From Bacteroidota bacterium (GTDB lineage Bacteria > Bacteroidota > Bacteroidia > CAMBQF01): a stretch of DNA of 13,171 bases. The position numbers and the translations under genes were made by a program. The stretch is taken from assembly GCA_027483285.1 (NCBI GenBank), contig JAIXUZ010000108.1, positions 1-13,171 on the forward strand, given 5' to 3'. Position 1 is the stretch's first letter; every line of letters starts with the position of its first letter. This document shows, one piece after another, positions 1 through 7,539 of the stretch. The notes below the pieces were generated by a model that did no database searches, was not told the origin of the DNA, and saw nothing but the letters and a program-made list of their open reading frames with translations.

Positions 1-736
1 GGGTGGTTAAAAACCGGTAGTACACCTCTTTTATCTCTTCGGGGTTTTCGTCTACATCGTCCCAGTGCAGCCAGTCTTGGGGAATTAAGTCTACAATGGC
101 ACGCAGCTTTTCGTTTGTCAGCAGGGTTTTAAACTCCGCATCCACTTCGGCCAGCATGCTTGCCTGTGGCAGCAGCACATGGTCTTTTATCAGCGTAAAG
201 GGGCTTTGTGCGTGCTTTTCCCAGGTTATCCACGTGTGGTGAAAGTATAGCGACGCGCCGTGGTCTATCAGCCACAACTCCTTATGCCACATCAGCATAT
301 TGGTGTTTTTAAACGTGCGGTCTATATTGGTAATAAAGGCATCTAACCATACTATTGTCGATGCCATCTTAGCGTCGACAGTGGTAACTACAGGGTCGAA
401 GGTAATGGCACCCGACAAAAAATGCAGCGCCAGGTTCAGGCCCTTGCTACCTTTCAGCAAATCCTGAATCTCTTCGTCGCCCTCTGTTTGCCCAAAAGCT
501 TCGTCCAGGTTAGCAAACACCAGCTCGGGGATTTTAAGGCCAAGCGCACGGGCAATTTCGCCGCCCAGCAGTTCGGCAATAAGTGCCTTGGGGCCATGGC
601 CGTTACCGCGAAATTTAAGCACATACTTAAACCCATCATCAGCCTCGGCCAACGCCGGCAACGATCCCCCCTCGCGCAACGGCTGTATGTAGCGGGTAAC
701 GTTTACGGTACGTAATTCAGAAACAGTGCTCATCAT
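1..736 (-). CDS. HipA-like kinase family protein, 3' end cut by window edge
   Basis: I translated this by hand from the reverse strand; 245 codons are open to the window edge, so the C-terminus is missing. It resembles the short HipA-like kinase family (HipA_2 type), not full-length HipA. Residues 36-53 hold a Lys-containing nucleotide-binding-like stretch (YVLKFRG). NIDRTFKN at 137-144 matches the catalytic loop of HipA-type kinases (Asp139, Asn144), and LIDHG at 156-160 supplies the metal-binding Asp158. A Ser/Thr kinase-like activity is therefore plausible; the substrate is unknown. The start is a double ATG (736-734, then 733-731), so either Met could be used. No HipB-like antitoxin gene lies beside it: the 5' side is a 161-bp gap followed by a divergent gene. 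A plus-strand ORF across 422-715 is its antisense shadow. The family call is from recalled similarity; the function is inference. Confidence 0.8.
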   Translation of the reverse strand, partial: MMSTVSELRTVNVTRYIQPLREGGSLPALAEADDGFKYVLKFRGNGHGPKALIAELLGGEIARALGLKIPELVFANLDEAFGQTEGDEEIQDLLKGSKGLNLALHFLSGAITFDPVVTTVDAKMASTIVWLDAFITNIDRTFKNTNMLMWHKELWLIDHGASLYFHHTWITWEKHAQSPFTLIKDHVLLPQASMLAEVDAEFKTLLTNEKLRAIVDLIPQDWLHWDDVDENPEEIKEVYYRFLTT

Positions 737-746
737 AATTCGTTGC

Positions 747-754
747 CAAATGTA
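747..754 (-). promoter_or_regulatory. candidate -7 box (TACATTTG) of the HipA-like gene
   Basis: Read on the minus strand, TACATTTG matches the Bacteroidota -7 consensus TAnnTTTG exactly. It lies 10 bp upstream of the first ATG, which would give a very short leader. No TTG-type -33 element is visible at the usual 19-21 bp spacing, so this is tentative. Confidence 0.25.
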
Positions 755-897
755 GTAAAACAAAAGCCCTTGTTTTTTAGGGGCATAAAATTAGTGAACC
801 ATTTTAAGCCCGTAAGAGAGGATTGATTAGCATGGAAACAATATTGTATTAACGATATGCTAATATATCGGTCTGCAGATAAGCATATTTTTGCTTT

Positions 898-2520
898 ATG
901 AAAAAAGCGTTCCTATTTATTCTAGCTATTGTGGTTCTTACTATTAGTGTTAATGCACAAGTAAATTGCAATGCAACCGCCCCAACAGTTGCCCAACAAC
1001 AACAAATACCGTTGGTTTGCCCAGGCAATACCAGTCAGGCCCCGGTAATAGTTAACCCCGGCACTGTGCTACCAAATCTGGAATATATAATAGTCAACCA
1101 AAGTAACCAATATGGTGGCTCTCCGGCTATTGTGGGGACTTCTGCTGATGGTAATGTTGATTTTTCTACCCTTACAGGGGTACAAACGGGCGATAGGGTT
1201 TGCCTTGTACCTGTACGGTATGATTTGCTACAGTTGAGTAGCCTGATAGATAATTTACTATCCGGTACAACGGGCATTGTTACCTGCTGCCAGATTGTAA
1301 GCGCCCAGCTTCCTAATTTTTGCGATAACTTAAATGCAGCCGGGCTTTATTCTGGTGCCGATGTTACTGGCCTTGACGATGCAATAGCACTGGTAAATGT
1401 ATTTGACCCTGGCACCCAAACCATTCCTAATTTTATTGCTACTATAAACACAGTAAACGGTTACGGCGGTATTTTACCTGCCGAATGTGGCAGCGGTTAT
1501 ATGCCTATTTGTTATGCTGTAGATACAGCACAGCATTTTTGCTATGATTATGGTATCCGCCTTGATTTTGAAACCGCACCTGTTTCAACAGTAGGTGGTT
1601 CAGACGGAATAGCTGTGGTAATTCCCGTTACCGGTGTTCCCCCGTATAGTTTTTTGTGGCAAAACAACTCAACTAACGATACAATTTCAGGCCTTGCAAC
1701 CGGAACCTATTCTGTAATTGTTACAGATGCTGATGGCTGCACTGGCCAAGGGAGTGTTTTTGTGCCAGATATATGCACCAACATAAGCTCAGGAGCATAT
1801 AAATCTGATGTTACCTGCTATGGGGCAAACAATGGCTTTATGTTTATACAACCTACTGGCGGTTTACAGCCGTATATAATTAGCTGGTTTGGTGGTACAG
1901 AGGTTGATACGCTTGCTGAAAACCAATCGGGTTACCAAACTAACCTAGGGCCTGGTAGCTACCAATTTATACTTACTGATGCAAATGGCTGTTTAGTTCA
2001 ATATTCAGAACAAATTACCCAGCCAACCGCTGTTGCAGTAAATGCAACTGTTAATTCGCAAAACATTAACGCAAATGCTAGTGAGGTATTTACGGGTAAT
2101 GTAACATCTGCTACAGGAGGTACCGGCAGCTATTTTTACAATTGGAATTTTGGTGATGGTTCCATAGGCAATGGCATACAGGTTAGCCACTACTATCAAC
2201 AAGCTGGTATATATACTGCCAGGGTTGTTGCAACTGACCAAAGTGCCTGCAAGGATACTGTGCAGTGGCAGGTAACCGTAACGGGTACAAGCGCAGTAAC
2301 AGAAAATGGCGTGCCCACGTTTAAAATTTACCCCAACCCTGTTAACGATAGGTTGTGGGTTACCCTACCCGAAAATTCTGCTGTAAGTATTATTGATGTT
2401 AGCGGCAGGGTGGTTTTGGCAACGCAGGCTAAAGAGGGTTCTATTGCAGTACAAAGCTTACAGCCTGGAATGTATTTTATCCGCTATAAAAACAGTAATT
2501 TGCCTTTTATTAAAGAATAA
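898..2520 (+). CDS. secreted SprB-repeat/PKD protein with T9SS type A sorting domain
   Basis: A 540-residue exported surface protein. A signal peptide (1-20, MKKAFLFILA..., cleavage after VNA before Gln21) is followed by a Cys-rich region of about 200 residues that I do not recognise; its cysteines are near 24, 41, 102, 130, 131, 142, 197, 205 and 215. Next come two SprB-type repeats (about 228-289, with GTYSVIVTDADGC; about 302-376, with GSYQFILTDANGC). A PKD domain follows (about 385-462, with YNWNFGDGS and a Y-x-A-x-V-V end), then a T9SS type A sorting domain (about 470-540, with FKIYPNP and GMYFIRY). These signals predict Sec export, then T9SS transport to the cell surface or medium. SprB repeats and PKD domains are typical of adhesins and matrix proteins; no enzymatic motif is seen. 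The next gene starts 17 bp after the stop, so the two are probably co-transcribed. The start is set by the signal peptide. Confidence 0.88.
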   Translation: MKKAFLFILAIVVLTISVNAQVNCNATAPTVAQQQQIPLVCPGNTSQAPVIVNPGTVLPNLEYIIVNQSNQYGGSPAIVGTSADGNVDFSTLTGVQTGDRVCLVPVRYDLLQLSSLIDNLLSGTTGIVTCCQIVSAQLPNFCDNLNAAGLYSGADVTGLDDAIALVNVFDPGTQTIPNFIATINTVNGYGGILPAECGSGYMPICYAVDTAQHFCYDYGIRLDFETAPVSTVGGSDGIAVVIPVTGVPPYSFLWQNNSTNDTISGLATGTYSVIVTDADGCTGQGSVFVPDICTNISSGAYKSDVTCYGANNGFMFIQPTGGLQPYIISWFGGTEVDTLAENQSGYQTNLGPGSYQFILTDANGCLVQYSEQITQPTAVAVNATVNSQNINANASEVFTGNVTSATGGTGSYFYNWNFGDGSIGNGIQVSHYYQQAGIYTARVVATDQSACKDTVQWQVTVTGTSAVTENGVPTFKIYPNPVNDRLWVTLPENSAVSIIDVSGRVVLATQAKEGSIAVQSLQPGMYFIRYKNSNLPFIKE

Positions 2521-2537
2521 TTTATAACTATTGCACA

Positions 2538-4496
2538 ATGAAAAATTTTGTACTAATCTGCTGTATATTAATAACATTGCTAAGCTTTGGCCAAGGTTCG
2601 GAAAAGGCAATTGACTTTCAAATTAACAGCAATGGCAACAATAATATTAACTTAGGGAATATTGATTTAAGCACAGGCAATTTTACAGTTGAAATGTGGC
2701 TTAATATATTCCCATCTACCCCGTCGCCCAATTGGAATGACCCATCTATTTTTTCAAATAAAGATTGGGATAACGGCACTAATACCGGGTTAGTAGTTAA
2801 TGTTAAAAGCGACGGTGCAATTAATATCAATTTTAAAGGGGAATCGGGTACAAGGGTTGATATGGATGCTGCCCCGGTAGTTGTTAATAAAGGATGGTTC
2901 CACTTTGCAGCGACATTTGACAGGCAAGGGGAAATGAAAGCGTATGTTAACGGGGTATTGTTTAATTCGGCCGATATTTCTACTGCAACAGGTACTTTAA
3001 TGGGTGCAAACCCATGGCGGTTGGGGCAAGACGGTACAGGCAATTATGAACCTAAATTTAATGGCCAAATTGATGAAGTGCGCATTTGGAATGGTGTACG
3101 TTCTGCTACCGAAATAAGAACCTACATGTGCAAAAAAGTTACAGGTTCAGAAAATAACCTGCGCGGGGCTTGGAATTTAAACGAAGCAAGCGGAAATACA
3201 ATTAATGACCTATCGCCCAATAATAACGATGGAACGTTAGAAAATGGTGTAACAGGTTCTCGCATTCTATCTGGCGCAGCTATAGGCGATGAAAGCGCAT
3301 TCAGTTATCCATCTGACTGGGCAAATACTACTGTTTCCATTTCAGATGCCAATCAAGGTAGTGTAGACGTAAATATAAATAGTGGAAACCCTGATGGTTG
3401 CCATGTATACAAAATAAATTCAGCGCCGGTAAATAGTTCAGGGGCCGATTTGTTAACTAATGCTAACCGTTACTTTGGTGTTTTTGTAGCAGGTGGTTTA
3501 GCACCGCAATACACAGCAACATTTAACTACAGTAACTACCCCGATGCAAATACAAACGAAACTATTTTAGAGGTTGCTACCCGTACCGGAAATAATGCCT
3601 TTTTATGGACAAGGGCAATTAATGTCCCTAACTACTCATTCAACCGTTTAGCAGTTGGTAATATTGGCGGCAATAGAGAATTTATTTGGGCTAAAAACAA
3701 CAATACCATTTGCAACGAACCAACCCTTTTAACACAAACAACGGCTACAACAAATACATCAACTATTGATTGGCAAACAGGTGGCGCTACTCATTGGAAT
3801 ACCATTTGGGGTAATCAGGGTTTTGAACCGTCAACTGGAAATTATACCGGGTTTACTACTCAAAAACCGGTTGTAATAGCAGGCTTAACAGATGGTAATT
3901 ATTACGACTTTTATGTACAGGATACCTGTTCCGGAACTGCCAGCCGCTGGGTAGGCCCATTCCGTTTTCAGCCTGTTACATGTCAACTTGCCTCCAATTT
4001 AACGGTACCTAATGTTACAGGATCGTCAGCTACACTTACTTGGGATGCTAATAATGCCGATAGTTGGCTATTGGAATGGGGCCCGTTTGGTTTTCCTTTA
4101 GGAGTGGGCATTACGGCTACATTAGACACTAATTACTATATAATTAACGGCCTGGCGCAACAAACAAGCTATGAATTTTATATTTACAGCATTTGTGGGG
4201 GGTCGCAAACAAGCGCCGTAGGCCCTAAATCCTTTACTACAATTTTAAATAGCGTTAGCGAAAACAATCCTGTATCGTTCTCACTATTTCCTAACCCAAC
4301 GTACGATGGTACTTTTACTATCAATAGCACGCTAAAAATTAAAACCATACAATTAATAAATGCTTTAGGGCAAACTATTCCTATTCAGCTAAACCCAAAC
4401 AATGTTGTTGAGGCAGGCAATTTAGCTAAAGGCGTATATTTTGTTACTGTTGAATTTGTTAATGGAACAAGGAGTACCACTAAGTTATTTAAGTAA
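2538..4496 (+). CDS. secreted LamG/fibronectin-like protein with T9SS type A sorting domain
   Basis: A 652-residue exported protein. The signal peptide spans about 1-18 (cleavage SFG before Gln19; the Cys pair at 9-10 is inside the hydrophobic core and is not a lipobox). A LamG/concanavalin A-like domain covers about 25-195. It ends in the characteristic GQIDEVRIWN (176-185) followed by R-S-A-T-E-I, with the usual post-LamG WNLNEASGN segment at 212-220. Residues about 250-390 form an Asn/Thr-rich beta-type region I cannot name. Two fibronectin type III-like modules follow (about 390-478 and 484-569, the second with LTVPNVTGSSATLTWD). The T9SS type A domain is about 575-652 (LFPNP at 583-587, GVYFVTV at 632-638). 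A glycan- or protein-binding surface role is inferred; no catalytic residues are seen. It lies 17 bp downstream of the SprB/PKD gene and is probably in the same operon. It looks more AT-rich than the SGNH gene that follows. Confidence 0.87.
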   Translation: MKNFVLICCILITLLSFGQGSEKAIDFQINSNGNNNINLGNIDLSTGNFTVEMWLNIFPSTPSPNWNDPSIFSNKDWDNGTNTGLVVNVKSDGAININFKGESGTRVDMDAAPVVVNKGWFHFAATFDRQGEMKAYVNGVLFNSADISTATGTLMGANPWRLGQDGTGNYEPKFNGQIDEVRIWNGVRSATEIRTYMCKKVTGSENNLRGAWNLNEASGNTINDLSPNNNDGTLENGVTGSRILSGAAIGDESAFSYPSDWANTTVSISDANQGSVDVNINSGNPDGCHVYKINSAPVNSSGADLLTNANRYFGVFVAGGLAPQYTATFNYSNYPDANTNETILEVATRTGNNAFLWTRAINVPNYSFNRLAVGNIGGNREFIWAKNNNTICNEPTLLTQTTATTNTSTIDWQTGGATHWNTIWGNQGFEPSTGNYTGFTTQKPVVIAGLTDGNYYDFYVQDTCSGTASRWVGPFRFQPVTCQLASNLTVPNVTGSSATLTWDANNADSWLLEWGPFGFPLGVGITATLDTNYYIINGLAQQTSYEFYIYSICGGSQTSAVGPKSFTTILNSVSENNPVSFSLFPNPTYDGTFTINSTLKIKTIQLINALGQTIPIQLNPNNVVEAGNLAKGVYFVTVEFVNGTRSTTKLFK

Positions 4497-4674
4497 CTTA
4501 ATGTAATACTAAATAGCTTTTTGGTTTTTAAGATATGTTCTAACCCTTCTTGATTGTCCCCTGAATTTTTAAGCATATTAATAATCTTATTTGTTTAATG
4601 GTTATTAGTAATACAACCTAATATTGGAAATCTCATTTCTTCAGCATGCCTATTTAATTATTTAGGTATGGGGT

Positions 4675-4714
4675 ATACTTTTAAATATGCATACTTTTCG
4701 TTAGCTTAGCTAAG
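4675..4714 (+). promoter_or_regulatory. possible control region of the SGNH hydrolase gene
   Basis: Within the 234-bp gap before the hydrolase gene, ATACTTTT occurs twice in direct orientation (4675-4682 and 4691-4698, starts 16 bp apart). A perfect 10-bp palindrome CTTAGCTAAG (4705-4714) follows, about 17 bp before the ATG. This could be a promoter/operator arrangement, but no clear TAnnTTTG box is present and the DNA is AT-rich, so chance is possible. I see no gene and no convincing terminator in the rest of this gap. Confidence 0.2.
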
Positions 4715-4730
4715 TTAAATAGCTTCGCTC

Positions 4731-6365
4731 ATGAAAAAACTGCTACTCTCGTTTAGTATATTCTTTAGTATTAGTACCCAAGGTTTTAGTCAGTGTGCGG
4801 AAAACCCGCAGCCTAAGGTGCTGTTGGTGGGCGACTCGTGGGCGTTTTTTATGAGTGTTGACCAAACCATAAACACCGTATTCAGCAAATGGGGCCATAG
4901 CGATTGTACCTTTTATACCAACCTTACGCTGGCCGAAAACGGTGCCGAAACGGATGATTTTTTAACCCCCGCCAAGCAAAACGAGATTTTGGCCAAGCTG
5001 GATGAATACCCATCTATTGAGTTTGTACACCTAAGCATTGGTGGCAACGATGCCTTGGGCGACTGGAACATTAACTACACACAGGAGCAAACGGATACGC
5101 TGATTGAAGATATATCACAACGGCTGCTGGATGTAATTACGTTTATTAAAAACGCCCGCCCTAATATTAAAATATTTTGGAGCGGCTATGTATATCCCAA
5201 CTTTGGCGAGGTGATAGAAACATCGGTTTTAGGCGAAAACCACCCGTTTTTTGGTACCTGGGATGGTATGGGCCAGCCTACTTTTCAGCAGATAAATGAT
5301 ATTTTAAATGTGTTCTCTCACCGTGCCGAGGTGTATGCTGACACAACGGATAATGTAGACTATGTTAAGTGCCCGGGCCTTTTGCAATATACCTTTGGGC
5401 AGCCCGACCCGCTGGGGGTTTTGCCGGGAGGGTCGTACCCCGCGTTTACGCAGCCTTTGCCCTTTGGCGACCCAACTTACCCATCGCCAAAAGAGTCGAT
5501 GCGCGACTATGGCATTACCAAAGATTGTTTCCACCTTTCGCCTAAGGGCTACCGCGATTTTATTGGCTACCACACCCAAAAATATTACCACAAAGCGCTG
5601 ATGCACGATTTTTATGCCGTAGCCGATTCTGTAACCCTAAATGGGTCGTTAAGCGTTAACGGCAGCGTGTCTGACCTGTTGCGAATGGGCGAATTGAATA
5701 GTGGCAACTATGCATCGCTGCTTACATTTAATTTAGCCACCCTGGCCGATACGGGCATTGCTAAGGCGTCAATCTTTATTCGCCGCGAAGAGCTGGCGGG
5801 CGAAACACCCATAAACAGCGCTATGCAGGTGAGAATAAAGGCCGGGTATTTTGGCAGCAGCATTGCATTAGAAACGGCCGATTTACTGGCCCAGCCATCG
5901 GCACAGGGTACGCCATGCATATTTGGCACCAATCAAGATGACGGCGATTGGGTAAGGCTTGAGCTGCCCGATTTTTTTTACCCCTACCTACAGGCGGGCA
6001 ATAGGGTACAGTTTATTTTAGAGGCGCCTACGGCTACTTCAGGGTCGGTACTGTTTAGCAACGGTAGTGCGGAGCCCGATTTTGCCCCTGTATTGGATAT
6101 TACCTACGGACCAAAAACGGTAGGTGTTTCAGAGGTTAAGAATAATGTGTTGATTGATGTATACCCCAACCCTACAACAGGCTTTTTAAATATTAAAGGC
6201 GCTGACAATGCTAATGTTGAGGTATATGATATACTGGGCAGGCCGGTGCTAAATGCACAGCTGGTTAATCAAAGTATAAACCTATCGAACTTTGCGCCGG
6301 GGGTGTACTTTGTTAGGTTGGTTAATGCTACCGGGGCGGTGATAAGGAAGGTAGTGAAGCAGTAG
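4731..6365 (+). CDS. secreted SGNH/GDSL-family hydrolase with T9SS type A sorting domain
   Basis: A 544-residue exported enzyme. Its signal peptide is about 1-20 (cleavage GFS before Gln21). The SGNH fold covers about 28-292, with all four blocks visible: GDSW at 34-37 (nucleophile Ser36), ENG with oxyanion Gly71, GGND at 104-107 (Asn106), and DCFH at 265-268 (Asp265/His268 of the triad). Such enzymes hydrolyse ester bonds in acylated or acetylated glycans and lipids; the substrate cannot be read here. Residues about 300-460 form a beta-sandwich resembling DNRLRE/CBM-like modules (LLTFNLATLADTGIAKASIF; closing FAPVLDITYG), perhaps for glycan binding. A T9SS type A sorting domain is at 470-544 (YPNPTTGFLNIKG, GVYFVRL). 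The gene sits alone between a 234-bp gap and the four-helix-bundle cassette, whose left hairpin begins at the stop codon. It appears more GC-rich than the LamG gene upstream, so it is probably a separate transcription unit. Confidence 0.88.
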   Translation: MKKLLLSFSIFFSISTQGFSQCAENPQPKVLLVGDSWAFFMSVDQTINTVFSKWGHSDCTFYTNLTLAENGAETDDFLTPAKQNEILAKLDEYPSIEFVHLSIGGNDALGDWNINYTQEQTDTLIEDISQRLLDVITFIKNARPNIKIFWSGYVYPNFGEVIETSVLGENHPFFGTWDGMGQPTFQQINDILNVFSHRAEVYADTTDNVDYVKCPGLLQYTFGQPDPLGVLPGGSYPAFTQPLPFGDPTYPSPKESMRDYGITKDCFHLSPKGYRDFIGYHTQKYYHKALMHDFYAVADSVTLNGSLSVNGSVSDLLRMGELNSGNYASLLTFNLATLADTGIAKASIFIRREELAGETPINSAMQVRIKAGYFGSSIALETADLLAQPSAQGTPCIFGTNQDDGDWVRLELPDFFYPYLQAGNRVQFILEAPTATSGSVLFSNGSAEPDFAPVLDITYGPKTVGVSEVKNNVLIDVYPNPTTGFLNIKGADNANVEVYDILGRPVLNAQLVNQSINLSNFAPGVYFVRLVNATGAVIRKVVKQ

Positions 6366-6428
6366 AGTGAAAAAGAGTGTGAGAGCGAAGAAAATTTAAA
6401 TCATCGTTCTCAGTCTGTTTCTCGTTCT
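6365..6428. repeat. left GA/CT-rich hairpin bounding the four-helix-bundle gene
   Basis: An imperfect inverted repeat: a purine-rich arm at 6365-6388 (containing GTGTGAGAGCGA) pairs with a pyrimidine-rich arm at about 6404-6428 (containing TCGTTCTCAGTCTG). About 17 of 24 positions match by eye, more if G-U pairs are allowed. The first arm begins on the last base of the hydrolase stop codon. It may act as a transcript end for both converging genes, but its closest resemblance is to the hairpin on the other side of the four-helix-bundle gene. Confidence 0.6.
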
Positions 6429-6457
6429 GTTTAATGCTCTGTTTCTAATTCTGAAAA

Positions 6458-6802
6458 CTAGCTAAGGTTCTTAATCATGGCATATAGTATTCTCGACAGT
6501 TCATCCGCATCTTTCATTAATTTTTCAAGTTCCGGTTCCGCTATTTTTCCAGCATCATTCAGTATGTCAAGTACAGCAACACACTCAAAAACTGATGCTC
6601 TTGCAGTTGTAAAATAGTTTTTTCTGTCTGTCTTGGAAAATTTTCCGCTACCCTCGGCAATATTTAATGGGATACTAAAAGAGGCACGGCCTAGTTGGTC
6701 GATAACATACCTATCTAGTTTATTTTCAAGGATTATTCTTTTGCATGCAACATGAAAACCCTTGGCTTTTTTATATACTTCTAGCTTTTGGAAATCGAAC
6801 AT
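6458..6802 (-). CDS. four-helix-bundle protein, S23/IVS family
   Basis: A 114-residue cytoplasmic protein with no signal peptide. It matches the four-helix-bundle family named after proteins encoded in 23S rRNA intervening sequences (S23/IVS-type). The family pattern is clear: an N-terminal F-x-x-L-x-V-Y-x-K-A-K start (FQKLEVYKKAKGF), then the central core SIPLNIAEGSGKFS (43-56) followed by K-x-x-x-NYFTTARAS-x-FEC, and a final amphipathic helix with LSRILYAMIKNL. Length is normal for the family. The Avd accessory protein of diversity-generating retroelements belongs to the same fold group, but no reverse transcriptase or variable repeat is present here. The molecular function of free-standing members is unknown to me; binding of nucleic acid has been suggested for relatives. 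It is transcribed against the hydrolase gene and is enclosed by two similar hairpins, suggesting a cassette that moved as a unit. Confidence 0.85.
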   Translation of the reverse strand: MFDFQKLEVYKKAKGFHVACKRIILENKLDRYVIDQLGRASFSIPLNIAEGSGKFSKTDRKNYFTTARASVFECVAVLDILNDAGKIAEPELEKLMKDADELSRILYAMIKNLS

Positions 6803-6828
6803 AGTGGTTTAGATTTTGATGAAAACGT

Positions 6829-6913
6829 AAAAGAAAGAGAATGAGAGCCAGAGCGAAAATAAAAAAACCAGAGCTCCAAACATAGCTCTCGCTTTGTTTC
6901 TCACTCTGGCTTT
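6829..6913. repeat. right GA/CT-rich hairpin bounding the four-helix-bundle gene
   Basis: An imperfect inverted repeat upstream of the minus-strand gene. The purine-rich arm at about 6831-6855 (GAGAGCCAGAGCGA) pairs with the pyrimidine-rich arm at about 6889-6913 (TCGCTTTGTTTCTCACTCTG), with about 17 of 22 positions matching by eye. Inside it lies a perfect smaller stem AGAGCT/AGCTCT (6870-6875/6884-6889). Sequence style and arm order match the left hairpin, so the two look like copies of one module. It also lies where the gene's leader would be transcribed. Confidence 0.6.
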
Positions 6914-6999
6914 GTACCCAAAGGGTTTAATTTATCAAACTTTATTGCCGGTTTACAAAGCCTGGGTATGCTTCAAGCTACTGCTTAGGTTTAAATAGA

Positions 7000-7030
7000 A
7001 AACAGGCTCCGCCAAAAAGGGGCCCTGTTT
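7000..7030. terminator. stem-loop AAACAGG/CCTGTTT, possible terminator
   Basis: A perfect 7-bp stem (7000-7006 with 7024-7030), with a smaller GCC/GGC stem possible inside the loop (7011-7013/7021-7023). Its ends are A-rich and T-rich, as in bidirectional rho-independent terminators, but no long uninterrupted T run follows and no gene clearly ends here. It could be the trace of a lost gene or an intergenic repeat. Confidence 0.35.
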
Positions 7031-7442
7031 CATTTTAGAATCTTTCAAAATTGTTTTGATTAAATTTAATTGCCAGATGTTTTAGACATTGTAGAATATT
7101 CTAGTAAGAATAGCTTTTAAACATAATGAAGAGCATTTAAAACTATAGGTGGACTAAAAAGTATTTGGTATAAAGAGGGATTAATATTTATATGCCCGCA
7201 ATTAACATGGTATATATTAGGCAGTAATTATTTGTTTTTTTCCATATCTATAATTTCTTTGGGTGCTTGCATTTTAGTTTTCCAGGCAAAAGTAAATCAA
7301 TGTTTTTGCATGTGAATTGTTTAAGAATTGCTTTTTTAGATAACGCAATTTAGCCTCAAAAGCCTCTCCCTTATTGCTATTTAAAAGCATTGCAAAACAT
7401 GTATCCGCTATAGTTGGCAGAGGTTATTTCTTATTTTTAGTT

Positions 7443-7498
7443 AACGTAAAATTAATGCCAATCGATTAAAAATGAGGGATATACCTCATTTTTACGTT
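7443..7498 (+). promoter_or_regulatory. nested inverted repeats just upstream of the repeat-protein gene
   Basis: A perfect 10-bp stem AAAAATGAGG/CCTCATTTTT (7468-7477/7484-7493, loop GATATA) lies inside a second perfect 9-bp pair AACGTAAAA/TTTTACGTT (7443-7451/7490-7498). The two share bases 7490-7493, so in RNA they would be alternative, competing folds. The ATG lies 41 bp further on. It could be a terminator/attenuator in the leader or a protein-binding site; the sequence cannot decide between these. Confidence 0.4.
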
Positions 7499-7539
7499 TT
7501 CCTGATATTTTAATTTTATATCGTTTAATTAAGAATTTA

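Larger units (their letters stand above)
6914..7539. other. 626-bp intergenic region without a recognisable gene
   Basis: AT-rich DNA between the four-helix-bundle cassette and the giant repeat-protein gene. Both strands show only very short open frames with no family resemblance, and I see no tRNA-like or rRNA-like sequence. The only structures I can support are the two stem-loops listed separately (7000-7030 and 7443-7498). It must contain the promoter of the repeat-protein gene, but I could not place a convincing TTG/TAnnTTTG pair. Confidence 0.6.

Noticed and set aside
422..715. Plus-strand 97-residue ORF
   Set aside because: Fully antisense to the HipA-like kinase gene, with no recognisable features; a shadow ORF.
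886..893. TATTTTTG as the -7 promoter box of the SprB/PKD gene
   Set aside because: It matches TAnnTTTG but ends 4 bp before the ATG, which would leave essentially no leader, and no -33 TTG is at the right distance.
2546..2570. Lipoprotein signal in the LamG protein (Cys-Cys in the signal peptide)
   Set aside because: The cysteines are inside the hydrophobic core without a lipobox; cleavage before Gln19 fits better.
4645..4668. Weak inverted repeat CCTA...TAGG as a terminator
   Set aside because: The arms match over only four bases and no GC-rich stem or T run follows.
6365..6913. Diversity-generating retroelement suggested by the Avd-like four-helix-bundle fold
   Set aside because: No reverse transcriptase and no template/variable repeat pair with adenine-specific differences is seen; differences between the 1.7-kb units of the neighbouring gene are not confined to A positions.
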